64,000 nt of DNA from Rhyacophila brunnea (lineage: Eukaryota > Arthropoda > Insecta > Trichoptera > Rhyacophilidae). Below are positions 10,541 through 20,632 of the stretch, one piece after another. The stretch is from NCBI GenBank assembly GCA_022495005.1, contig JAGYXB010001022.1, positions 186,001 through 250,000 of the forward strand, given 5' to 3'. The position numbers were made by a program, and so were the translations under genes. Every line of letters starts with the position of its first letter. The stretch's first letter is position 1. A model generated the notes under the pieces. The model ran no database searches, was not told the origin of the DNA, and saw only the letters and a list, made by a program, of their open reading frames with translations.

Positions 10541-11485
10541 CACCATATTGTTTGGTCCTAAGACAGTGGTCGGCAAACTCATTAGTCAATAGAGCCAAAT
10601 ATCAACAGCACAACGATTGAGATTTCTTTCGAGAGCCAAATTTCTTAAACTTAAATTATATAATTAGGTAGTAGGTACACTATTTACTTAATAAACTTTA
10701 GTTAAAGTTTTAAGTCTTAATTATTAAATTATATCTTATTTATTAATAAAAATTAAATTGTAAGTTATGTATCTATAAAATTGAATCATGACAATGACTG
10801 ACAAACACTCAATGTGAATAATGGCCTTGCATCTCCTTGGAAAGTTTGCGTAAGTCAGGTTCGTATGTTGTTGTTTTTAATTTTAAACACGATTCCAGGT
10901 TCTAATCAATAAATCGATTTCTCAATTAACTCTTGATTTCCTCTCTAGAAAATTTTTTTACTAACCACAAAACTTGCAATATTAACATTATTGAAAGATT
11001 GTATTCAGTACCTAATTAAACACAACATTTGATTTTTCTTGACTCTTCTCTTCAACTGCTTTCTTCCTTGCATCATCGACAAAATATTAAGTGTGAAATG
11101 ACGCGTGTTTAGTTGTAGTGTCTCTCTAAATCTGAATGCGCCAATTTTTCCCGACACATCCTAATACAGGTCGGTAAGCCATTTAAGTTTTGACTATAAT
11201 TTGTCTCGGTCCATTTAACTTTACATTTAAGGTTATCCTCTTCCATTTTCTTTGCTTCTTCTTTGTAGCCATGTCAAATATGGCAGAGAGCATTTGTGGC
11301 AGAGCCGCACTCAAGGGGCCAAAGAGCCGCATGTGACTCGCAAGCCGCGATTTGCCAACCACTGTCCTAAGAGAATCATGTAGACATCCACAGAGTGAAA
11401 GTTGTATTAACAGATTTAGTTTTTACAAGAAATAGATGACGTTAACCACTTGCTCAACCTATTCGATCCATACCTCAGAATAGTA
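10541..11485 (-). repeat. SINE C copy 2, split by a hAT element
   Basis: The left part (CACCATATTGTTTGGTCCTAAGA) is the 3' end of SINE C (compare GACCATGTCCGATCCTAATAGA at 3.67 kb). It stops at the hAT and resumes at 11365 with TCCTAAGAGAATCATG, then ACATCCACAGAGTG and CCACTTGCTCAACCTATTCG. Removing 10564-11364 and one copy of the 8-bp duplication restores a continuous SINE body. The tRNA-like head is missing beyond about 11485. Confidence 0.7.
10564..11364. mobile_element. hAT non-autonomous element inserted in SINE C
   Basis: The ends are CAGTGGTCGGCAAACTC and, reverse-complemented, CAGTGGTTGGCAAATCGCGG. A perfect 8-bp target duplication TCCTAAGA flanks it at 10556-10563 and 11365-11372, diagnostic of the hAT superfamily. 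Near the ends the sequence carries AGAGCCAAAT and AGAGCCGCA strings. The 801-bp interior has no transposase frame that I can recognise. Confidence 0.9.
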
Positions 11486-11780
11486 ATATAAAGAGAATGG
11501 GTATTATACGGCAAAATAAAGCAGTGTTTCTTGCATATAATGTACAGCAGAACTTCAATTGTATCGTTATTAACTTATTAAAATTAAACATAACATAATA
11601 TATACCATATTATGTTCTACTAAATTAACAAAAAATAACTGCCACTAACCTTATATTTAACACAAAAACATTATTAAAACTATCGTAGGTCCTTGATGGA
11701 ATTCACATTTAAGTTTTATACCTACTATTTCATTTGGGTCGTTCTTGCGACCCGAGTTTTGCCTTTCGGCACCTTCGGGC

Positions 11781-11847
11781 ACTATGTACACTCACCAAAA
11801 AGCAACTCAGTGTATATTTGCCTTTTGGTGAGTGTACATACATAGTA
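11781..11847. repeat. Strong hairpin, about 24-bp stem
   Basis: ACTATGTACACTCACCAAAA on the left pairs with TTTTGGTGAGTGTACATACA TAGT on the right across a loop of about 15 bases. A two-base bulge is the main imperfection. It may be the core of a short foldback element or a hairpin RNA source; there is no T-run or other pol III signal. Confidence 0.5.
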
Positions 11848-11964
11848 CCAACAAAAACATTAAATTTCAGCAGCTCGTGCTTGCAGTTTTTAAATGACTG
11901 TAGTCATCCAAATAAATATTTACTGGCGACGAGTACAAAAAAAAATTCAGTCGCAGAAATTCTA

Positions 11965-12058
11965 TCTTACACGAACGCATATTGCGGAGATATAAGCGTG
12001 CCGAATGCTTTCTCACTCGCGCTTGTGGTTCGTTTTTGTTCAAGCCTTGGTCTATACT
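11965..12058 (-). repeat. Terminal fragment of the THAP-bearing (P-like) repeat
   Basis: The end GTTTTTGTTCAAGCCTTG and the preceding TGCTTTCTCACTCGCGCTTG match the terminal 90 bases of the elements at 29.96 and 60.41 kb. The THAP exon part is absent. Only this end remains, so the 166-residue plus-strand frame covering it is not a gene. Confidence 0.55.
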
Positions 12059-12089
12059 CTTGTTCAAAACACACAATTAAAAACAATAT

Positions 12090-12395
12090 GCGAATTTATC
12101 AGACCCGGCGTTGCCAGATGGTTACACGTATACTATACGGTCTATCTGTTATTAGATTCAATATGAACTTAAATTCAAGTTTAATAGCTGATTTTGGCAA
12201 AATTCATGAATTCAAGAATAAAAACCTAACCTAACCATACCTAACAAATAATCTTGTATAGGTATCGGCTATTTTCAAAATTTGGTTGCTACTGGCTCAC
12301 TGTAAACTGTAAAGTGGAAACCGACAAGAACCGTGTTTTATTTAGACATTAATTTTATGGTAGTACTATAATACGACCGTTTCGACAACAAGTTC
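12090..12395 (+). repeat. Family D repeat (with CCTAA core), copy 1
   Basis: GTATACTATACGGTCTATCT, then ATTCAATATGAAC, an internal CCTAACCTAACC stretch, ATCGGCTATTTTCAAAA, and ACAAGAACCGTGTTTTATTT appear in the same order as at 37.1-37.3 kb. The function and class of family D are unknown; no coding capacity was seen. Confidence 0.6.
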
Positions 12396-12399
12396 GACC

Positions 12400-13245
12400 G
12401 ACAAGTTTCCGTACACGTCACCAGATACGACATTATAGGCCAACACGTTACCGCTATGACACAGTGGGTCATTGGAGCCGAATATTAATAATACAAATTA
12501 GATATATCTGTCGTATTTGATTGAATCTATATTGCAGGTTGCTAAAAGCCTCTGATAGTACAGTACATTAAATATCTGGTTGTACTGAATATCTATTATT
12601 AGCCAGTAAAATAATTTGATATGTATTCTCGTGTGATATTAAAATTTAAGCTAGCATAATATGAGCACAAAGCCAACTGAAAAAAATGCATAGTAAAGTT
12701 ATCCATTTTTGGAACATATTTGACATTGCTTCACTACAGAATAGTAATCCTCTACATCCAAATAATTAATATGATGAAATTGCCAAATTACATAAATACT
12801 TATTTAAAAGAAGAGAATTTTAATGTTATGGTTATGAAAGGATAAGTTTGGATACCATGCAATATCTTAACAAATACTTGGTTTGATCATAATATATAGG
12901 TACTCCAAAATAATTTCTACCTAATCTGAACTTTTTCAGTTTTCTTTAAAGTAATCTGAAAGGCCACTATATACGATTGGCAGTGGTGAAGACTCCATGA
13001 AGCGCCATCTATTTATTTTCTAAGCAGCAGAGCTATCTGTCTCTAGGATTCACACACACATATTATAGAATAGCAATAGTCTATCCAATTTAATAACACA
13101 CGCAAATAAAAGCTTCATATTTATATGTAATCTAAAGTTTGTTTTTATGTACTTTAATGGTGTTTGTCCTTGAGACCTGTCTGCTTCATTATAATATGAA
13201 ATAGGTGAGGCTCAAACGGTAAAGCCTATCTATGTTGACTATTTG
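12400..13245. other. Unassigned stretch
   Basis: No gene, transposon end or shared repeat recognised. Short direct and inverted AT strings only. Confidence 0.25.
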
Positions 13246-13249
13246 TTAG

Positions 13250-14105
13250 GGTTACATGTAAATTGTACGTATAACATTTCACCGTACCACAGTTCGCCGT
13301 GAGCTTCCTTATCAGAAAGAGATGAAAAAATTACTCGTTGTTCTGTATTTCTTATTTAATAAAATACGTATTTGCTACTGTCTTTCTCTTGTATTTCGGT
13401 AGTTTTTATTACGAATTTTGTTAAGTGTTTTAGATACAAATTGGTTTACAGGAAGCCAGGCGGAAACCGCGCCAATTTTCATGGCCGATTTCGGCAAAAT
13501 TCATTAATTCAAAAATGTCAACTTAAGTTCCCGTTTACATGATTCACTTTTGACGATCATCGCGGAGGAATCATCCGCAGTGACCCGTGTAAACGCACAT
13601 TCACCAACGAATCATTGAAAGTGATCATCCGGAATCAAAAGTGAATGAAGTTAAACTTGTTCTACTAATATGTTCACTGCGGATGATTCCAAAAGCCCTG
13701 CGCATGCGCACTGCGCCCCTGAGAACTGTCATCATATTCCCATGATATTACATCGCATTACCCATGTATATTAGTATATTAGTCTACGGTTTTATCCACC
13801 AACGAATTTTTTTCCTATTCCTCTTTCTCTCGATGAAATTGCATTCATTTAACAAACAATCACAAATTGTTTGAATTTCAACCTGCAGTGTAATTTCAAT
13901 TGACGACATTTTTGATGAATGGTGTGTTTCACTTTCAGTGACACGCGTAAACAAAAAATGAACGAATGCATTGAATTCACTACGGATAATCATTCGCGAT
14001 GATCATCCGCAGTGACTCGACTAAATAATGAGCCTTAACCTAACCTAACAAATAATAATCCAGTATATCGGCTATTTTCAAAACTAAATAGGTGGCGCTA
14101 ATGTA
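13250..14105 (+). repeat. Family D repeat, copy 2, split by a foldback element
   Basis: The left part starts ACATGTAAATTGTACGTATA ACATTTCACCGTACCACAGT and runs to ATTCATTAATTC at 13510; the right part resumes at 14035 with TTAACCTAACCTAACAAATA and ATCGGCTATTTTCAAAA. The interruption is the element at 13526-14034. A diverged 150-bp segment at 13330-13440 is not seen in the other copies and may be a further insertion. Confidence 0.55.
13526..14034. mobile_element. Harbinger-like foldback element, TTA flanked
   Basis: TTA occurs directly at both borders (13523-13525, 14035-14037). The left end CCCGTTTACATGATTCACTT and the right end, reverse-complemented, GGCTCATTATTTAGTCGAGTCACT are related, and the string ATCATCCGCAGTGA recurs several times in both orientations at 13570, 13670 and 13998-14015. 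The central part has short frames without motifs. A 3-bp TTA duplication is typical of PIF/Harbinger. Confidence 0.5.
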
Positions 14106-14945
14106 GTAATATTCAAACCAGTGTCAAACAAGACATTAACAACACAACTTACATTAAATTTGATACATCTAATACAAGTTTCGGAATTTTATTTTCTATA
14201 AAAACATAATATCAAGTACACATCATATTATACATACGATCTCCATCTACACGTTCAACAGCCCACTTTCAAAGTCAGTCCCTGCCAATTCATAACACAT
14301 CACTCTTATAATATCTAAGTGGTAATAACCCCACCCCATCCCACCCGCTAATACAGTACACTGTTTTTTTTGCCACGATAAACAGTTACCTATTTACATA
14401 TTAGATAACAGAAAAATATAGTTAAAGCGAAAACGTGAAGAAAATCAAAATGTCATTTTTAACCAGTTTTCGCCGTATATGATCGATCAAAAAAGTAGGC
14501 TTTAATTATATTATAACCTTTATCAATCTTTTTTGTGTGTCATAAACATATGAAGCAATATTTTATTCTCGAGAAATTGAGATTGGCTTTTTGGTTTCTC
14601 GGAAAATTTTAGCTTTCTGAGCAGCCAATTAAAATTTTCCTTTTCCTTTAGCTTTTTCGCGTAAATTATTTACCATTTCACTCGACGTAGGTAATATAAC
14701 TTTTCCAATTTTCAAAATAATAGCATATAAAATATTACAAAATCATGATTTTTTTAATAATTAATTCAACTATAACAATCGTTCAAAATTCACTTATAAC
14801 ATCACAATCTGTTATGGATTTTCGGATATTAAAAATAATATTCATTTGTAATAAACGTTATATTATATTACTAGCTCAAGTACCCTGTTTTAACGACCTT
14901 GTTTCTGTTCCCTGTTTTGAAAAAATAATAATAATTTCGTACATA
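14106..14945. other. Unassigned AT-rich stretch
   Basis: Short frames only (for example 14745-14951 plus), no motif. A CCACCCCATCCCACCC run lies at 14330-14347. Confidence 0.25.
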
Positions 14946-14949
14946 ATTT

Positions 14950-15070
14950 GAAAACACTTCTGAAAAATATATTAGCCACTAGAAAAAATCTTTTTTGAAG
15001 AAAAAAAAACACGGACACCCAGCACTATGCTATACCTACGCGTCCTATCTAATTGAGACGAAGTTAACCA
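14950..15070 (-). repeat. SINE A 3' portion
   Basis: On the minus strand, GCTGGGTGTCCGTG is followed by a T-rich run, TTTTTTCTAGTGGCTAATAT and TTTTCAGAAGTGTTTTCAAA, the tail order seen at 34.2, 51.55, 52.6 and 57.5 kb. The tRNA-like head is poorly preserved. Confidence 0.5.
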
Positions 15071-15156
15071 GTGCTTTTGATAGTACTCTGAAGCGATTTC
15101 TAAATTGCGTTACATTTTTTCAATCAGCTTTCCTATTTCAACTGAACCCACTACAC

Positions 15157-15819
15157 CAGGGGGGGGGGCAAACTGTAGCCCGCCGGTTATTTTTTTGCGG
15201 CCCGCCATCATTAATTGTACTTCTGATTACGAATAACTTTTTTATATTTTTTTTAAAAAATATTGACAATGGATTAAAATTTGTTTAGCTGTAAATAGTA
15301 TGCGATTCATTTTCAATAGATATTGATAGTGTACCGATAGAGCTACAACTTGAGATTATTGATCTGCAGTGTGACACTGATTTAAGAGAATTGAATCGTT
15401 GTGAAGAAATCTCCAAATTTTACAATGCCCTTAATTCAGACAAATTCGACCAACTTGAAGATTATGCAAGAAAAGTCTTTTATGTTTTATTTTAATGTGT
15501 TATTTTTGGATCAACCTATAATAATATATGAACAAACATTTTCGATCATGAACCTCAATAAAAATTATTTACGCTCAAATATCTCAGATGCCCATTTACA
15601 AGCAGTTTTGAGAATATCAACTACAAAATTAACAGCTGATTTTAAAAAAAATGTTAAAAAATGTACTTACAACAGTTTCATTATTCTCAATAAATTTTTT
15701 GTAATGTTTATTTTTCGTGATAATAAATAGTGTATATCTAAAAATGGTATTTTATTTGCGGCCCGCCGCTCATTTTGAATTCTTGAATTTGGCCCTCCAC
15801 CTAAAAAGTTTGCCCCCTG
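15157..15819 (+). mobile_element. hAT deletion derivative, 663 bp
   Basis: The element is flanked by a perfect 8-bp duplication CACTACAC (15149-15156 and 15820-15827). The ends are CAGGGGGGGGGCAAACTGTA and, reverse-complemented, CAGGGGGCAAACTTTTTAGG. Both subterminal zones carry GCGGCCCGCC. The interior keeps only the C-terminal part of a transposase gene (see the next entry), so most of the gene was lost before or after insertion. Confidence 0.92.
15319..15655 (+). pseudogene. hAT transposase C-terminus (GTF2IRD2/ZBED type), broken
   Basis: The first part reads IELQLEIIDLQCDTDLRE and then FYNALNSDKFDQLEDYARKV, the stretch that precedes the dimerisation domain in GTF2IRD2- and ZBED5-type hAT transposases. 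After a frame change the dimerisation core follows as EQTFSIMNLNKNYLRSNISD and AHLQAVLRISTT. This domain mediates transposase multimerisation. The N-terminal BED finger and most of the RNase H-like catalytic core are absent, and at least one frameshift and a stop break the rest. It cannot encode an active enzyme. The frame on 15401-15730 covers only the second half. Confidence 0.8.
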
Positions 15820-15949
15820 CACTACACTATCCATAGGGTAATATTATGTTACAATATAATTAATAACTAAATAAAACACAATATGTAGTAAATACCAACT
15901 TGTAACGTCGGAAATGTCCTTCTGAAGCAAACAAACCCCGTCTAGCACT

Positions 15950-16245
15950 TCTATTCTATACATAAGACTGCTATCGGCGGTTATCGAGTTTAGTTTATCA
16001 TAATATGTTTGTATTGAAGTATTATAATAATAATTGTTACCGTCTAAAAGTTAGCCGTCTAAACAGTCAAAACTGTCTATTTCGCTCTAAAATTTAGCAT
16101 AGTCAAGAGGGGTGCGGTTAAAACATAGGACATATTGTAATAACACTACAACTAACTTATTGTAAAAATTATAATACTTTGATACAAAAATATAAAAAAA
16201 CTACCCTCGATAGCGGCCGATAGCAGTCTTGTGTATATAAAAAAT
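15950..16245. mobile_element. Palindromic MITE (family M), copy 2
   Basis: The left arm AAGACTGCTATCGGCGG and right arm (reverse-complemented CAAGACTGCTATCGGCCGCT) match each other and the copy at 4.75 kb. The shared centre GTCAAAACTGTCTATTTCGC is also present. The arms appear to extend outward by a further TATA-rich segment. No coding sequence. Confidence 0.65.
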
Positions 16246-16365
16246 GCGCTAATTAATATAAAGACTGCGTTGTATTCAATTATATATGCGATACTATGAT
16301 AGTTAACATCATAAAAAAATGTTATATCTCGGATGATAAAAAGTACTATATATGTACGATGGACT

Positions 16366-16465
16366 ATAGCGTCGTGGGTATCAGGTTCGAATCCTGGGTC
16401 TGGCAAGTACACATATTGTTTTTCAATTTTTGAATGAGTCAGAGTATGGACCTAATAGGCTGAGC
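16366..16465 (+). repeat. SINE C copy 3, partial
   Basis: GGTTCGAATCCTGGGTCTGG CAAGTACACATATTG contains a consensus B box, followed by GGACCTAATAGGCTGAGCAA. The 3' part beyond about 16470 diverges from the other copies. The head before the B box is short. Confidence 0.6.
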
Positions 16466-16911
16466 AAGTGGCTGACATCGAATATAAAAAGTTTCCATAT
16501 GACAATGCGATTCTACTATGGACCTACGTTCTGGCATGAAAGAGATCATTTTCGGATTAATAGTTTTTTTTGTCGATAGATGTCACTGGCAATTTTTTTG
16601 ATGTCTGATTTATTGACTTTATATTGCTTCGGAGTTTTAATAATATCGTCGCTTCTATTGTATGACATTGCATAATGTTCGATGTATTACTAAAATATAT
16701 TGGAAAAAAATTCATTACTTCGAAAAAGGCGAATTCTCGCATAAAGAGATTCTGTTATTATCGTGGGAATTTGAGAAGAATTTATGCTTAGGATAATCAT
16801 ATATCAAAATATAGACAGACGGTGTTTGTAACGTCAAAGTTTTTTTAGCATCATAGTAATATTAACGTAATCGATAATTTCAATTTATTCTAGTTCAATT
16901 TTAGATATAGC
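16466..16911. other. Unassigned AT-rich stretch
   Basis: The minus-strand frame at 16557-16742 has no motif. Nothing else recognised. Confidence 0.25.
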
Positions 16912-16919
16912 TATTATAT

Positions 16920-17614
16920 CATGAGTGGCCAACCCGCGGCCTACTGGGTGACAACTTGTGGCCCGTGGAGCAGTGAAAAAATAAAAATAATAGTAAATCA
17001 AATGCTGTCGCTAGATGTGCTAATTTCGCAAATTGGGATTAAATATTGGCTCAAGATTTTAAAAAGCACCGTTGCTTCATTTGTAACGCCATTCTCCGTA
17101 GACATGAATTTATTACCGGGAAATATGTTGCGATGAACAGTTAAAGGAGAAATTCCATCAGGTTGGTTTGGAAGAGTTTTACAAAACATATTTGGACAAG
17201 GAGAAAAATAACTTGCATTTTACAAACATGCGCTAATGATGACTTCGCTATTTGGAAATACTTATACGTGTGAACAGCTTTTTAGTCGGATGAAGCATAT
17301 CAAATCCCGAGTGAGAACACGAATCACTGATGTGCATTTGGAAAACTGTTTGCATATAGGAACAACCTCACTCGATATCGATATTGATGCACTTAGTTCT
17401 GCCACACAAAATCAAATTCTCATTAAAATTTCTTATTTTTTTATTATTTAAAAAAGTCTAATCTAATAAATATGTTGGATTCTTATTTATGTTTTATTTT
17501 ATTAATATATATTTCTTTTTTGTTTTGTATAATAAAAAAAATCAATTGTGCGGCCCGGAAGGAAATCTGATTTTTAGAATCTGTCCCGGCTGCTGAAAAG
17601 GTTGGCCACCCATG
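16920..17614 (+). mobile_element. hAT deletion derivative, 695 bp
   Basis: The ends are CATGAGTGGCCAACCCGCGG and, reverse-complemented, CATGGGTGGCCAACC. An imperfect 8-bp duplication flanks it: TATTATAT at 16912-16919 and TATTTTAT at 17615-17622. The interior carries the C-terminal end of a hAT transposase related to, but distinct from, the one at 15.3 kb. Confidence 0.88.
17085..17420 (+). pseudogene. hAT transposase C-terminus, broken
   Basis: After TPFSVDMNLLPGNMLR a stop and shift lead into LKEKFHQVGLEEFY, then a second shift gives LFGNTYTCEQLFSRMKHIKS and TDVHLENCLHIGTTS, the dimerisation domain of ZBED/GTF2IRD2-type hAT transposases. The order (PFSVD, LKEKF, LFGNTYTCEQ) is that of the family, so the identification is firm. 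The catalytic core and BED finger are missing, and two or more lesions break what is left. Confidence 0.8.
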
Positions 17615-17654
17615 TATTTTATCAACCCATATGTAAATTAATAATGAGGAATAA

Positions 17655-18290
17655 TTAAAACCCACCCAGTTGTCCAGTGCGTAAGCCACTGGCATTTGAT
17701 CCGGGGGATCCGGATTTGACTCCCGGTGAAATCACAACATTTATTTCATTTTCTCAAAGCCTGTATGTTTATGTGATTGTATCACTTATACTACTGCAAT
17801 ACTCTGCTTCACTACACTGCTGTCATTGGGTCGCATGGCCTGTTGCATGACACCCACATCCTGAAGCAAGCCCCCAGGCTAGGATTCTTGGCGGGCCTCC
17901 CTACCTATCGCTAAGGATGAAGACACACGCTCTACAGTAACGTTTTCCAAATGGTGTACGTGGTAAAATCAATGTGTATATTTAGTATTTTTTGTATATT
18001 TTAATACATTCATTTGAATTATGGAATTGTCGAGTATCGATACACAATTAATAATTTTATCGTATACTTAATCACATCATTTTAAAGTATAACATTAACT
18101 AAGGAAAATAGCACCGCAGGCGACTTTTTTACCATTAAAACAAATTTGTGATGTTTTTTTATCTCACTTATCTGATCGACTCGCCTCGCCGGGCCCCTCC
18201 TGAGCCCGGGCCCCCAGGCTAGAGCCTTTTCAGCCCCCCCTTGTGGGGGCCATGGCTTGTTGTAATGTTACTAAAAGAAGAAAACATAAG
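17655..18290 (+). repeat. SINE B copy, split by a hAT MITE
   Basis: CCAGTTGTCCAGTGCGTAAG and GGATTTGACTCCCGGTG form a decayed tRNA-like head, followed by TTTTCTCAAAGCCTG, the body start also seen in the copies at 44.6 and 48.6 kb. The MITE 17846-18254 interrupts the sequence downstream of this body. Confidence 0.45.
17846..18254. mobile_element. 409-bp hAT MITE (family K), copy 1
   Basis: The left end CATGACACCCACATCCTGAA and the right end, reverse-complemented, CATGGCCCCCACAAGG are inverted repeats. The flanks GCCTGTTG (17838-17845) and GCTTGTTG (18255-18262) are an 8-bp duplication with one mismatch. A copy of identical length lies at 26610-27018. Near the middle is the string GAAAATAGCACCGCAGGCGA, which is conserved in that copy and in the element at 62.3-63.2 kb. 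GC-rich ends (CCCCCAGGCTAG) contrast with the AT-rich middle. Confidence 0.88.
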
Positions 18291-19500
18291 ACTGAGTTGT
18301 CTAACCTCACCACTATATAAATACACCTACTCTTTCTTTCCTTTTTTAATAAAAATAAACGTATCTTTTCTCTCACCTTACCCTTTTAATATTTTAATAT
18401 CTTTCTCTCGCTCGCTCTAGCACAGTTTCGTATAAATATATTTCCCTATGCTTTACAGACAGCAAGACAAATAAATCAAGACATTCATGTTTATAATTAA
18501 AATTTATTTTATTATTTTCTCTCTAAATCAGTATCTGCTAAACTGTATAGGTACCACGAGAGGTTCATAATATGTGCCGAAAACGAAAAACTGTGTAAAT
18601 ATGTTCGTATTGTGTATTATAACACTCCACATTTTAAACTCGCACCTTGATTGCTTCCCAGGTGCTGCAACTGCAGAAGACAATAAAACACCTCTCTGCA
18701 TAATTGTTTAAGTATTTTCCATAATTTTCCAATACAATCGTCAATTTTGCGAGTGGTGCACACCACAAGACACACCTGATATTAACGGTAGACGAAAATT
18801 GAATAACTTGAGAAACGATGCTATGGACAAAGCTTTATTTTCTGAACTAGAGTTGCCAGCATTTTCGATTTCGGTTTGGAGTTAATACCGTTGATAACCA
18901 GCCATTCAATATTTGGCTATATGTGAAGTGGATGAAGAGAGTAATGTGTGAAGAATGAACATTACTGAAGTATGAAGACTGGTAGTTGCTGGCGAAGATG
19001 GCGAGTTTAATTGTCAGATTGACAGTATACAATAATATGATATAATCATACAAGATAACAGCGAGGTAGTATTAATACCCGAGGAACTATGAAACTTAGT
19101 GACAGTTCTTTAACAAGATAAAATGCGGAGTGAGATTTGTTCCATCGTGATAGCCTTTTTTATTAAACCCATCACGATGGAAAATGCTTACACTGCGTAT
19201 CTCAGGCCTCGGTGATAAAATATATTTTTAATATAATAAATATTATTAAATGCTCTTCAGGTGACAAAGTGTAATGTAGGCGTTACTAAGTAGTAATCCG
19301 ATTGTGTGAAAAATGTATGCAAGAAAAATGCACATTCTAACAATATTTAAATAAATAATATTAATTTGAGAATGAGTCATATGTCATGGATTCGCTTCGA
19401 CACTGCTTCGTTCTCTTGAATTTTTTGCTATTTGAATCTTCGTATCTTTGCAAATAATAAGGTTTCTCAGTGCCCATGAAAATGAAATCAACAAAATGGT
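18291..19500. other. Unassigned stretch with a hairpin
   Basis: No gene or known repeat recognised. CTCTCGCTCGCTCT occurs at 18404-18418. A 12-bp perfect stem (TTCCATCGTGAT / ATCACGATGGAA) with a loop of about 17 bases lies at 19139-19182; weaker pairing continues outside (GCGGAGTGAGAT / ATCTCAGG region), so it may be a short foldback element. Confidence 0.35.
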
Positions 19501-19516
19501 GAAGATTATAGATAGT

Positions 19517-19565
19517 AGGTTAGGTTAGGTTAGGTTAGGTTAGGTTAGGTTAGGTTAGGTTAGGT
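19517..19565. repeat. (GGTTA)n telomere-type block
   Basis: Nine to ten perfect GGTTA units, the same motif as TTAGG. It lies 150 bases from a family D copy and is the purest such block in the window. It is interstitial because complex repeats continue on both sides. Confidence 0.9.
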
Positions 19566-19967
19566 GTGTATGTTTATCTAATTTTTTTTTAACAATACTA
19601 AACTTCTTGGAATCAGCCAGACCACCAACGTAAAATGTTTGTTACAATATTATGTTTAAATCTTTATTGAATATGTACAGATAAAATAACCTTATTAATC
19701 TTCGTGTCCAGAAACTTGCACGTATGCAGTTCGCTGTATCACATTTCACCGTGAAATATTGTCTCGGAAATATAACATGGCCTCTATTAAAGTCTAAGTT
19801 TAAGTTTTTTTTTTTGTTTAAGTGTATAAAAGTCTATTAAAGACCGTCACAACCTCTTTGGGTCGTATAGTACTGACATAAAATGCATGTCTAAATAAAA
19901 CACGGTTCTTGTCGGTTTACACTTTACAGGAAGTCAGTAGCAAACAATTTTTTAAAATAGCCGATAT

Positions 19968-20219
19968 CGTCTCTGTTCTGGCAGAACACACTAACTGGAG
20001 AATACTAGTTTTGAGTAATTTGACTTTGAAGTTGTTAAAATGTTTGAAATTGTCTATCATGTGAGTTTATTAAGTAATCGTAAAAAGGATGACTTTAAAA
20101 TAAAGACTGTTTATTTATAAAGAAGGTTTCCAGACGGTAAAGTTTGAAATAAGGAACATTTTGGTACTAACTCAATATGTCATTTTTTCGAATTAGTGTC
20201 TTCTGCCAGAACAGTGACG
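19968..20219. mobile_element. 252-bp MITE with 23-bp TIRs
   Basis: The left end CGTCTCTGTTCTGGCAGAAC and the right end, reverse-complemented, CGTCACTGTTCTGGCAGAAG are near-identical. ATAT flanks both sides (19964-19967, 20220-20223). Family D elsewhere reads GATATACTGG-like sequence across this point, so the join GATAT|ATACC is consistent with a 4-bp duplication. No coding. Confidence 0.75.
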
Positions 20220-20223
20220 ATAT

Positions 20224-20235
20224 ACCGGATTAGTT
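20224..20235. repeat. Left target-site duplication of the jockey element
   Basis: ACCGGATTAGTT here is repeated exactly at 22172-22183, on the other side of the jockey insertion. Twelve bases is a usual length for target-primed reverse transcription. The last two bases merge with the poly-T (poly-A tail of the minus-strand element). Confidence 0.9.
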
Positions 20236-20254
20236 TTTTTTTTTTTTGTGATTT

Positions 20255-20632
20255 TACCGAGGCTTTGACTGCGACTCGCTGTCATATCGCCTCTTCTCTT
20301 CTAGAAGGGATCCTTCGATCAGGTCCTCACTCCTATTCTGTTAAATGGCTTTATAATTATTTTGTCTAGCTCTTCCGTCTTTCTTTCTTTCTTCTTTAGA
20401 CGCCAGTGTTTTATGCACCAGAATCGCTCTCCTCCGTATCCATCCCTTCTGTATTTTCGATACATCGTGTAATCATTGAATTTCAGATAGTCTAATTCAG
20501 ACCTCAGCCAAGTCTCTGAGATTAATGCTATTGAAATTTTTGTCTTATTAAGTAGAGTTCTATATCATCCTTTTTTTGCTTCATACTTCTGGCATTCCAT
20601 TGTAAAATCCTAATTTGTTTTTTATTATCCAT
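20255..20632 (-). pseudogene. Jockey ORF2 (endonuclease/RT), deleted and frameshifted
   Basis: The start ATG at 20630-20632 overlaps the ORF1 stop. It opens MDNKKQIRILQWNARSMKQK, with the QWNARS motif of the AP-like endonuclease. One frameshift later comes ISIALISETWLRSELDYL (ISETWL motif), another shift gives AILVHKTLASKEE. Around 20385-20395 the sequence jumps to the C-terminal end; a short AAGAAAG-like repetition at the junction could have guided the deletion. The final codons read DSESQSKPR before TAA, closely matching SESQSKLR at the end of the 39.2-kb copy. The rest of the endonuclease and the entire reverse transcriptase are missing. Confidence 0.85.

Noticed and set aside
11734..12234. 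166-codon plus-strand frame
   Set aside because: It runs through a hairpin, the end of the P-like repeat and part of family D; no domain, and the parts are known repeats in other contexts.
19517..19565. True chromosome end
   Set aside because: Complex repeats continue on both sides, so the (GGTTA)n run is interstitial.
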